Below are positions 11,561 through 22,640 of a stretch of 64,000 nucleotides of DNA, one piece after another. Source of the stretch: Warburgia ugandensis (lineage: Eukaryota; Streptophyta; Magnoliopsida; Canellales; Canellaceae); assembly GCA_035236585.1 (NCBI GenBank), contig CP141130.1, positions 74,533,944 through 74,597,943 of the forward strand. Direction: 5' to 3'. Every line of letters starts with the position of its first letter. Position 1 is the first letter of the stretch. The notes under the pieces were generated by a model that worked only from the letters and a program-made list of their open reading frames with translations, did not search any database and was not told the DNA's origin. The position numbers were made by a program, and so were the translations under genes.

Positions 11561-13249
11561 CATCCACTATATTGTTGAAGAGCTTTTTGACCTTTGTGAT
11601 GAAGAGCTTGAACGATATTCATTACAACTAAAGAATCAACATAGCATTCCACAATAATATATAACAAAACAAAACACTAGTTCAAGCTATTAAAACACAA
11701 GGTTTACTCTTTGATGATTTCACTTGTGGGTAGGGAGCTTTTAGAATTGGGGTTTGGTTGTTCTTAGAGAGAGATTGAGAAATGATTATTATTTATTGAT
11801 TGTGTACAAGGGATCATCCATAAATAATCCAAAAATTAGGTGCCAACAATAGAATGAAATAATTTTTTAGAGAGAGAAGAAAAAATAATTAGAACTAAAA
11901 TTCTATTTGATTCAAAATTTATATTTTAACTTAAAATAATATTATAAGGGTATTTTAGTTTCATAATATATATTTTCTTCAAGGTTTTAGCCTCAATATT
12001 TGGACATGAAACTGATATTGGACAAATAAGATTCGATTCTTGAAATGAGAACCTATAATGTCATGTCAATTCTAATTGAAGAACTATGTCCTAAGTTTTT
12101 TTATTATGTTCTTATCAGTTCTCTAGTTTTGGACACGCCTTTAGAAGGCATGCACATTGATATGAAGGCACATGATGGTCCCAATAGGAGCCGACTCCCA
12201 AAAGTATGGGAAGAAGTTGATGCCTCTTTTTCCACAGATAGTAAGAGCTTTTGTAAATCTAAGTTGTTCATCATGCAAGAAATCAATGAATTTGGATACT
12301 TTCAGCTATTTGTTTTGGTTGTTTGAGAAAACTAATTTAATGGATGATTGTGATTTTAACTAAAGGAAATATGTGATACAAAGCATTCAATTAGCATGAA
12401 ATTTGGCCCCTAACCTATTTAAGTAATTCTTAACATGGAAAATGGTTCATATATGCAAAAATGCTTCACCGTGCATAGAGAAAAAGAGACTTCTTTTGGA
12501 ATTCTAAAGTCTCCTAGCAGGAAACAATATTTGTTATTACCATCTGATCAAGAAAATGTTCTCAAATCAAAGATGTTAAAAAAATAAGAAATGCTACCAA
12601 GACTCATTTAAGAATTCATCCTACTTGGCCCCACCTTTGGATGATCTAGTCCATTCATCTTGATTGGAGTGCCTTAGATTGAGTAGACACCAAAATTCGG
12701 CATTGTTGGGTGATTTGAGCTATGCTATTTTTGGTTTTTTAACCATTTGTCATTGGATTTTTCAGTTGAGAAGACTAATACCCAAAAGGATCCAATGGGC
12801 ATGAAGTTTTGTACGTAGATTAAATAGGGAGGATCGAGCAAGGTGAATGGGTCATATGATCCAGATGTGGGGCTAGCTTGATTGAATCCCAAAATGAGTC
12901 CCAATAACATCTCTAAAGGAAAAAGATGATTCGCACACTCAATTTATGTGGAAACCTTTTGGACAAAAACCCTAATAGCCTACAGGTTTACAAAAAGAAG
13001 TGCTTCTCATGTTGACTTTAGGCCCTTATTTCAAGGTCAACACTCTTCATCTTGTCAAAGGATTTATAGTCTTGGAGAGTGGGTGGGTGGTTTCTAGTGC
13101 TATCAATTAGTCGGTTTGGTCAAGAGAAGAAATGAAGAAACAAAATGAGATAAAAAGATAGTGGGATGTGAAAAGAGATTAGATTTTAAAGAAAAAAAGC
13201 GAATAAAGGAAGAAAGTCTAACAACAACTTGAAAAAGTGAAAAATAAAT
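11561..13249. other. intergenic, no gene seen
   Basis: AT-rich sequence with no recognisable coding content. Phrases such as aaatctaagttgttcatc near 12255 and ctagtccattcatc near 12650 resemble the MITE consensus near 33 kb and may be old, highly diverged relatives. The largest frame (12045-12326) shows no family features. Confidence 0.35.
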
Positions 13250-14137
13250 GGGTTTTGGCAAAAATATCATTATATTTCGGCATTTTTGCAAAAGAGTCCA
13301 ATGTTTTTTGAGTTTTTGCAAATTTGCCATTAAGTTTTTGTGAGCTTTGCAAAATTGTCATTCTATTAGTTTTTCATCATCATTCCCTGTTAATTTTTTT
13401 TTAAATTTCAATATTACCCTTCTCTATTTCTCTCTCTTAATATATTCTAATAGACTTGCTAACTCACAAATGTAGTTGTGATTAAGGTGCCAACTTTGGC
13501 CACTAAGTTCTATGACTTCATGATAGAAAGTTTTAGTGAAACTTGATATGTAACATAATTTAGTAACAATGAATCTAATGATATGGTTAGATTTCAACAT
13601 AAACCAACTAATAGTGATGTATTCAATTGCAAACACCCAACCTACGCAACGATGCCTGTCAAGCTTCTTTAATGAAATTTAACAATTTAAACTTCAATTT
13701 CTTGCTAAAAACTAATACAAAACTCTTCATAATACAAATTGAAACATAATAAATGCTTTACATCAATACAAATACAATAAATTAAAGAAAAAATCAAGGT
13801 AAAAACATAAGCAAAATATTGTTAGTTTTCATGTGAACAGCGATGAGTAGCAAACTTTAAACTCTTCGATCGATGCCTTTTTGAATGAAAATTAAAAATC
13901 TAATACTTGGATCTTCTTTTTCTCAATGACTTCTATCTAGCATGATCAATGTCATAGATTTCCATTGATTAATGAAGTAGGAAATCACATGCAAAGTCCT
14001 ATCTGCTACAACATATTAACAAAGAGAAATAGAGAAGGGTAACATTGAAATTTTGAAAAAACTAACCAGGAAGGAGGATGGAAAACTAATAGAATGCTAA
14101 ATTTGCAAAGCTCATGAAACTTAATGGTGTGATTTGA
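13250..14137. mobile_element. long-TIR non-autonomous element (Mutator-like MITE), copy 1
   Basis: The left arm begins gggttttggcaaaaatatcat and includes tttgccattaagtttttgtg, then gctttgcaaaattgtcattc. The right arm at about 14078-14137 is its inverted complement (ctaatagaatgctaaatttg, then caaagctcatgaaacttaatgg). The right arm is shorter and appears truncated. The interior is AT-rich without coding capacity and is clearly homologous to 61400-62226 (shared ggttagatttcaacaa and aagcttctttratgaaat). Long arms of more than 80 bp suggest a Mutator-like rather than a short-TIR family. The superfamily is inferred; no clean target duplication was found. Confidence 0.72.
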
Positions 14138-15023
14138 TATCCATGTACTTATAATTTCAGATTTGGGGGGATCGGATTTTCAGATAATCCATATCCATTG
14201 ACAACCCTATTGTTTCCCTTTGTAATTGTTCCGATTTGCTAAAATAAAGGGGGGAAAAGATGCTCCACTAGAGAAAGTCACAACCATATCTAATTGTACA
14301 GAGATTATAAGAAGTTTGCAAACATACAAAATAGCAATTAGACTTCTCAAGAGAATAAAAAATCAAGCATCAAGGGAGAAGAAAATGAAATCGTGCTATT
14401 CTTTCCTTTGGGTAAACTTAGTCATGTTACTCATTTCACCATATTATTGAATACCACAAAACTTTTTAAATTTTTTGGCAGGTAAGTTGATTTATTTTTA
14501 TTTTTATGAGTAACATAAATCCATAAGCTCTACATATACCTAGCATAAGAGAGGCCGTTTTTGCATTAATTGCAGTAGAAGGTAATTGCACTGCATGTAC
14601 CTTACAATCTACTTGAGTATTTTCTCTTTCTTTTGAAAAGATAGAAATAGATCATCAACTTCTTTTGCATTTGATCGAAACATTGGAACTTCTAGCCATA
14701 GAAGCATCACTTACCATTCAACAAAACAAAGTAGTTACAAGAATATAAGTCCAAGTATGTAAGAATTCATGAATGTTTAAACAGGTAAGAAGCAGTGATA
14801 TGTGTCGGTGGAAGAGCGTCATTGGTGGAGCTCCTCGAAGTAAATCGGAGCATGTGTCAGGAAGAATCAAAATGGCATGACATCCTAATCTTTTACGTAC
14901 ATTTTCTCAATGATCCAATTTCTTCGTATATGATTTGGCGTAGCCTATATTTTGTTGGAACAAAAACTCTTATCTCAAGGATAACTTTTGAGCCCTTATT
15001 TTCTTTGAGCCCTTATTTTCTTC

Positions 15024-15030
<7 letters not shown>
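14138..15030. other. intergenic, no gene seen
   Basis: AT-rich. A 17-bp unit gagcccttattttcttt is tandemly doubled just before the GT microsatellite. Frames at 14226-14450 and 14795-15094 show no family features; the second ends in the GT repeat. Confidence 0.4.

Positions 15031-15080
<50 letters not shown>
15031..15080. repeat. (GT)25 microsatellite
   Basis: An uninterrupted 50-bp GT run. Confidence 0.97.
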
Positions 15081-15084
<4 letters not shown>

Positions 15085-16233
15085 TCTAGGATAATGATAT
15101 ATATGACATTAATCTTTTCTTAGCTTGATAGGTTAGCTTATGAGTAAGAAAGAGGAATCTCATGGAAATACCACAAAATAAGGTTTGATCTTATTCATGG
15201 GGATTCCTCAAATATCCCATTCCAAAAATCAAAATTCAAAACAATTTGAACTTTTCAAAGATTGGCTGCAATTACTAATTCATGATCTAGTATGTAGAGA
15301 ATGAAAACTTCAATCTCAATTCTACGCGAAGTTTTATGAAAGCATTTTGTTTATCATATATCAAAATTATAATTTATTGGACTTTAGCCTCGGTTCTCTT
15401 GAGTTGAAAAAGGACAGTAAAAAGTTTCACCCTCTAAGTTAAAGGTCTATCTAAATTAGGGGCAACATTATGAATAGTCTGAATCTTTAAAAACCTAAAC
15501 TTATATCTATTCATATAATTTTATTGAAAGGGCTTACAAAGAAAAACAAGGGGTACATATATCACTGTCCTATTTTTAATAGTTGCCAAAAGGAACAACC
15601 ATCCCAATAGGCGTAATCACTTAAAATGACAAAAAGGGACGTGCCATTTCTATTTAAACCCACCCTTATGGCACAAAGAAAAAACAAATTTAAGCAAAGG
15701 GACCAATCATATGAATTTTTTTCTTTTACCTAAAAATAAAAATGTCTCCGAAAGAAATAATCAATGTCATATTTCATGGTATGAATGCTTGGCTCTAATT
15801 TAACAAACAAAAGTAGAAATGCAGATGATGGATACATATGCAGCCCACTCATTCAATGATCTGATCAATATGCCGCCCACCTATTCAATTATATGAGCAA
15901 TCTATCTACTTGCCCATTTTATGGTCCATACCCACCCAAGATCTTTAATATCCTTACCCTCTGATAATATAAGATGTTGTTACTTTGTTTCAAGATCATC
16001 TATTAGAAAAGCACAAATCAGATCAAACACTGCAAATTGTTTGGCAAACCTGATTTTGGATCATTGTCCATCCATGGTGGGGCAAAGAATTTGGAAGGGT
16101 TAGGACCTAAAGGAGTTCTAGTAGGAAAGAGAAATATTATAGAAGAAATATTGGGTCATGTGTTTGCGGTTCCCTTGATTAGTAATTTGCTAGAGGCAGA
16201 CAAAGGTCTCATTTTTTCATCTTGAAAGAATTT
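15081..16233. other. intergenic, no gene seen
   Basis: AT-rich sequence lacking recognisable coding content up to the left target-site duplication of the solo LTR. Confidence 0.4.
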
Positions 16234-16238
16234 GTGCT

Positions 16239-19203
16239 TGTAACAACCCCTGTTTTTATATCATTTTTTTATAATAATAAAAATAGTCGTAGTCGGGATC
16301 CCAAAATAAAAGGATTCTATTAATTATTTTATTATAATGTTTCCTGAAAACCTTTGGGTGTTATTTTCATTTTCCAAAACATCATGACCATGATTTAAAT
16401 TATAAATATAAATACGTAGTAAGACGGTACACATATTAAATCCAACGTCAAAATCATCGGCATCTTTATTTTCAAAACAATAACTATCCAAAACATAATA
16501 ATGTGCCTCAGGGTCTATCCATCATAACATCCCACCTCAATGTCCATCATATGTATAACTATCATAATTAATTCCATATAATAAAAGTATATAGTCCATA
16601 AAGAAAAGTTCAATTGGTAGTCCTTTTATTAACTCATGTCACTGTCTATCAGCCAAAGTAAGGTAATATCCCACCACTATCACGGTCTCTCAATGATCTT
16701 GCCCTTCCTGCTGTTGCGCTCGAGATCTAAGGCATTGCCAAACAAAGCAATGCCTCAACAAGCTATTTCTTGTGTAGGTACATAGACATTTAATGTAATA
16801 GCAATGGAATAAAATCGAATAATAGTACTGATACAATGAGTAAGGCGATTATCTACGAAAATATAATTACTTTAAGCCATGCTAATAAAATCTCAAAACA
16901 TCATGTACGATAAATCATGCATCTTATGGATTTAAAACATGATATGATCTAATGTAAATGAGCATACAATAATAACAGGGCACCTTAAGGTACGTGGGTC
17001 CCATGAGTGTCCCATACACTTGTATAACAGATTATGAGTACTCATATCACTCCTCTGAGTGTCGTCACACCCAGGTATATCATCAATATCTCCATGATCA
17101 TTATGCAAGCATACAGAACAAGAGTATAGATCATCATGCCATAGTGGCAACCCTCCAAGGTTTCAACCACCGCTGCTCCCCGTTGACACCATAATGGGAA
17201 ACTTAACATCCGTCCCCATGGAAAGGCCCGGACCGATAGTGTGGACTATCCATGTTACCAAACCCCTACTGAAAGCCATCTGTAGGTAGGTGTTTATCAT
17301 ACCATGATCACATCACAAATTTGGGAGAGTGGGCAGCCGGCCCTACTCCCTCCTAGCATGATGTCCACTGAGTGAGAGCACCCATCATAAAACACAAAAC
17401 ACGAAAATTTTGTATCTTGAAGACTAGGAGAACTTGTGGCTCACAATCCCCAAGGCACACCCCCCATCCCAAGGTTAACCTCTCAAAGGATTAGCCACCA
17501 AGCCTCCACTATGGTCTTTATGAAAATCCATCAGTTTCAGTAGTGTAATAAAGAAAGATAATTTCTAATTATGCATAAATACGTAGTATCAATTTCATGA
17601 AATTATCAATCATAAATCCACTCAATACATTCTTGAAATATAATATCGATCATATCATAGAACTCAGAGTCTCACAAAATCATAGACTAAATAAACAAGT
17701 GCAAATTAAATCATAATCAATCATGATGCTATGATAATACAAGGGTTTTAAAATCAAAACGTAACATTAAATGTTATCTCCTACCTAGATGTGAGATCAC
17801 TCAACCCAAGCGTATAATCCTCTTAGCTTGTATGTTCGGATGTACTTGTCAGTACCACAATACTATTTCATATTATTTATTTCATCATAATGGAATCTAT
17901 AGTGATCCAACCGTTGGATCATCCTCTAAGATCTCTAATTATGATTTTGTCCTCAATCTCAATGTTACTTGTTATAATTTAGTCTCATCTCATATTCATC
18001 TATTCTTTTTTTGTGTGTATATATCATTTATATCTTAATCTAACGGTCAGATCATCCTCAGATCAATAATTTTCCAAGATCTAGTTCAGACTAATGGTAT
18101 AGATAAATTTCTAGAGTAATTACACCTAATTTGATCTTTAGAACCTTTGTTTATTGTCATACATTATCTAGTTATTCAAATCCTGGGGCCTGATCACCCT
18201 TTGATCGGCTGGATTTAAGTTATTGAATAATGTTTCATAAATTGACTAATTTAAAAGCGATTAAATGTAGGTTTTCAAGTTAAATTAAGGTCCACATCAT
18301 CAAGACGATCACAACGGATGTTTCCAATCTTGATTTGGACCTAATTGTGATTTTTGCACCATGTTGCTAGGAATTTCATTTACATTCCATTTTTTTTTTT
18401 AACTCCTTTGGATTGATTTTGTCAAAAACTAGGATTTTTTCTCTATTTTTCTTACGTTCACAAAATTCTCTTACGTACTAATCTTCATGATTTCCTAGTT
18501 CACTAGCCGTTGGATCTCCCTCAAATTTAAAGGAATTGTTCCTAGGTTTGTCACGCACCATATGAATGGTCCGATCCTTGTTTTTTCATTATTTTATCTA
18601 CATATTATCGTGCAAACAATAGGGTACACAGAGTTATCAAAAAACTATGAACCCATGCTATTTTTCAGCATTAATGGGTGCGAAATTCCAACTGATATGC
18701 CGTAATGGAAGGGGAAAAAGGGAGTGAGACCTACCTGGGTCAGTCGACGGTCATTGATGTTGCCGGTGGGACTTTTTTTTTTAGCTTTCTCTGGCATTGA
18801 AATTTCTACTAGGGATCTTTAGAAACTCAATCTCTGGAGGCAAGAGACTTAGATGGAGTGATTGAATCAAGGAGGATGTTTGTTTTATCGCTGGTGATCC
18901 GTTTTTATTAGTCATCGATCAATTTTTCCAGTGAAATAGTTGAATCTGATAGAGGAGGGTAGAAGGAGGTGCCATTATAAAAAACAACCCCCATATTTCA
19001 GGCCTCTCCAAATTATCAAATTGCCCTTCTAACTTCAACAATTCATAACTTCTCCATTTGAGCTCCGTTTTCTATGTTCTTTATACCGTTCAATTCCTAA
19101 TGGCGTGTACTTTCTAGTTTTTGGCTTTTAGAACCAAATTCTATGCATAAAATTTTAATTTAATTTATTACTAATTTATTATTTAAAATTTGAGGATATT
19201 ACA
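16239..19203. mobile_element. solo LTR, about 2,965 bp, with 5-bp target duplication
   Basis: Starts TGTAACAACCCC and ends GGATATTACA, so the ends are TGTAA and TTACA inverted repeats. It is bordered by the same 5 bases, GTGCT, at 16234-16238 and 19204-19208. No gag, pol, primer-binding site or second LTR is present inside, so it is a solo LTR left by recombination between the two LTRs of an element. Very long LTRs starting TGTAAC are typical of plant Ty3/gypsy chromoviruses of the Tekay/Del type, but that assignment is inference. Open frames inside are incidental. Confidence 0.85.
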
Positions 19204-19208
19204 GTGCT

Positions 19209-19614
19209 TCTCCAAATTGTTCATCTGATGGGAGCTTGAAAGGTCCAAGCATTCATCTTGTTTGGAATATAAGACTACCAGATGCTTATAGCCTATTTTA
19301 TTTGAGTTAAAAATTATAGCAAATGAATTTTTTGAAATTTTTCACAAATTTATAATAAGCAGATAAGATCATCCAAGTGCATTGAGTTTTCATGGGTCAC
19401 CTATTCTAGATACAGAAAAAAAAAAAGATGAATAGCTTAGATCTTTCAAAATAAATCATTGTATTTGAAAAATGTGTGTCAACTACTTTGAAGTTTGAAC
19501 GTAGTTAAGTGCACACTATAAGTGGGACTCTTTGATTTTTGTTCGAGAAAAAGCATTATTTACATATATTCCCCAACTGTATTCTATTTATATTTTGTTA
19601 ATTATTACTTCTTA
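19209..19614. other. intergenic, no gene seen
   Basis: AT-rich unique sequence between the solo LTR and Au-SINE copy 4. Confidence 0.4.
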
Positions 19615-19629
19615 TTTTGTTTCAAAAAG

Positions 19630-19810
19630 GAAGCTTTGATGAAGAAGTAGAGTTGTCATCAGGTGACATAGAGGCCACAGGCTTTAGGCCTTGAAACAAC
19701 CTTTTGCAAAAATGCAAGGTAAGGCTACATAATATAAGCCTTTTATGGTCCGTCTCTTCTCTGGACCGTGCACACACCGGAGCTTCATACACCGTGCTGC
19801 TCTTTTTTTG
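19630..19810 (+). mobile_element. Au-SINE copy 4
   Basis: A diverged but full-length Au-SINE. The 5' end is mutated (ggaagctttgatgaagaagt). The B-box region aggccacaggctttagg, the body ttttgcaaaaatgcaaggta and the 3' end ggagcttcatacaccg followed by a T-rich tail are clear. It is bordered by a perfect 15-bp direct repeat, ttttgtttcaaaaag, at 19615-19629 and 19811-19825. Confidence 0.88.
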
Positions 19811-19825
19811 TTTTGTTTCAAAAAG

Positions 19826-22117
19826 ACACATGGTTATTCATATATTCAACTGACTTACTGGATAAGAGAAAAAGGGAATTGGATGTATGTGTGTATTCAT
19901 CGTAAATGGGTGTTCCTATCAACACACTTTTTAATGCTCTAATATATTTTGATCTTAGACTTTCAATGTTCTTACTATAAAAATGGTTGGCTCCTAAAGT
20001 TCACCACCATAATATTTCAAGAGTAGGGTCTAGATTGTCTTATGCACAAAATTTCTGAATGGAACTTGTTTCATATGATTTAATACAAGAATGCTTGGAA
20101 CTACCAAGTAAGTCCATGAATTGATTCAACAAATTTACATGGACATCAAAATCTCTAGAAAGGTTCATGAAGGGTTTGGTGTGGGGTGTAATGGGCTTTA
20201 TTTAGCTTTTGAATTACTTGCAAAAGGTCAAGATTTTTTCTCAAATTGAAATTTAGAATTTAAAAAACAATGATAATCTTAAATTCATATTTTACTCTTC
20301 TAAACGAATTAATAACGACTAGTACCATGTTAGAATAAAGAGCATGATCTCGCTAGACAATCTATCACTTGGTGAAAATTCACTCTTGAATGCTTCTTCT
20401 TATTTTTTCTTTGGAAGTGGTTTCTAGTATGAACCTTTGAGTACTTTAGAGAGGAAGAGGGTTTCTATAGTTTTTCCCAAGAGAAATGCACTCTAGGGGC
20501 ATTTTTTTAGAAAACCCTAGTCCCTCCCAAATTGAAAACTTAATTACTAGTCAAATTCCAACAAATTGTTTTTGTGTGACCTTTTAATTATCTTTATAAT
20601 GTGATATATCTAGGTCTCCTATTTAGAAAACATTTTGTAATTTGAATAGAACACTTGCTCATCTAGCAATTTCACCCAATCATACGTAGCCCATGAAGTA
20701 GATAATGAAATTACTTAGGTATTGTTCTAAATTATTTACCATAATATCCTCCCACTACTCCATATTTACATGTAACAATTACATTTGTGGACTTATTTGC
20801 ACTTAGACATGTAAAACTAGTAAAACCAAGTATAATGAACCCCATGCTTAAATGAACTTCAAAATGCTTTCGAAACTCTTTGTGAAAAATACTTTATTTT
20901 AAGTACAAATAATAAAAGCAATTTGATAACTTTCTTTTATTAATCCTTACCAAGACCTTGGGTTTTTTGAAATTGATTTACTAAGAAGTCCCTTATTGAA
21001 TATCTTTCCCCAATAAAAGAGTGAATCTCATGTTGGACATTTTATATGCTTTATAGTTTTGTAAGCATTCCGGCACATTTAGAATCAATTATGAATGGGT
21101 TGCTTCATGCAATGTACTTAAGATAAACATGGAGCCGCACTTAACTTGAATATATAGATTGTTTATAAGGGTTTGTTTGAGTCCAAAGGTATTTATAGCT
21201 ATATTTATCCAATAACACTTCATTTACATATAGTGTCCACTAAGTATTTCTTTTTATTGAGGTCATATCTTATGTGCGTAACACTTTCACACTCCTAAAT
21301 ATATGTTTAAGGTCCCTATCTAGAATGATCTAAGAATTAATCATCCTCATCTAAAGTAAACATTATATTTGATAAGGGTTGCAGAATTGAATTTTCCATT
21401 TTTGTTCTTACTCGAGGATTATTTTAAGTTTACAAGGAAGAATTTTTTTTAATTTCTCTTCAACTATGATTTCAACCATCATGTCATGAAATTCTAAAGG
21501 TTATCACATGACTATTTAAATATGTTGTCATCTTATGACTAACCTATATTCTTAATACCATGTTCTGCAGTATTGGCATGCTATAATTGGATAAAGTCAA
21601 TTTAATTAAAATAATCAGTGGAACATTACACTAAATATCATATGATGGCTTTACTAGGCATACATTTTCAACATCAATATTTAATAATGACTTTTTGGCC
21701 CTTTTGAAAATTTCCAAAAATGTCTTTCCAAATTTTCAAATATTTACCTTTTTTTTATTTTAATGTTGAAGATTGAACACACACCATAAGCACATTAAAA
21801 CCCTTATTTGCTGTGGGAGAGGCCCTTCTTGTGCTATCATGGGCCTTGTCCTTGGACTAACTTTTACTCATTAGTCATTCTATTTTTCTTAAACCTTAGA
21901 CATATGACTATTGAGCAAAGCACTTCTTTCTTTTAAGGAGACATACAAATCAATGAGTGTGACATGTCATTTTTCTTAGAATTTGTATTTTCTTGAACTA
22001 GTTTTAAGAATAATATTGGAGAAAAAACACAAGTTCTAAAGAAAAGCATTAATGACACTTATTGATATGTACTTCCTGTTTAAGCAAGAAGTGCACTTCT
22101 CCTAATAATTTTTTAAT
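19826..22117. other. intergenic, no gene seen
   Basis: About 2.3 kb of AT-rich sequence. Its texture resembles non-coding LTR sequence, but I could not find ends, target duplications or coding remnants. Nothing is assigned. Confidence 0.35.
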
Positions 22118-22267
22118 ATATTGAAAAATGCAACTCTGCCTATGCTGGTCCTAAGCCTAGATAAAAAAGGATGAGGGTTTTGTGTCAAGTGCCATCTGGA
22201 TAGTAAAACCTTTTGAAGAAGTTGAAAATGATTTTGTTATTTTCTGTTCGTACTTGTAAATGAATAT

Positions 22268-22268
<1 letters not shown>

Positions 22269-22344
<76 letters not shown>
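22269..22344. repeat. (CA)38 microsatellite inside the RTE leader
   Basis: About 76 bp of uninterrupted CA lying between the two target duplications of RTE copy B, so it grew within or arrived with the element. Confidence 0.96.
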
Positions 22345-22349
<5 letters not shown>

Positions 22350-22470
22350 TAGTTTGTAAGTAAGAAGAGAAGATAATAAAAATCATCTTCATCTTCTTCA
22401 AAGTATGGTAACCCTAACATGAGATGAATCAATCACTGACATTCTCTCAAACTAGGGTGTCCTTCATAAG

Positions 22471-22640
22471 CAACGCATTGCATCGGATCTCGGGTGCAGT
22501 AAAAGATGGGCAAGGGTTGCTAGGGCTTTCCCCCAAAAATAACATGCTACATCGGATCCCGGGTGTAGAGGAAAATGGGAAGTGCTGTTAGAGCATCCTC
22601 TCAGAAGTGACATGCTGCATTAGAACCCAGGTGAAGGGTA
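22471..22640 (+). repeat. three tandem leader repeats of about 69 bp in RTE copy B
   Basis: The phrase gcatcggatctcgggtgcag recurs as ctacatcggatcccgggtgt and as a more diverged form at spacings of 69 and 68 bp (anchor cat at 22481, 22550 and 22618). They lie in the untranslated leader of the LINE. Confidence 0.8.

Noticed and set aside
19826..22117. Possible LTR or retroelement from AT-rich texture
   Set aside because: No TG/CA ends with target duplication and no coding remnants could be identified.
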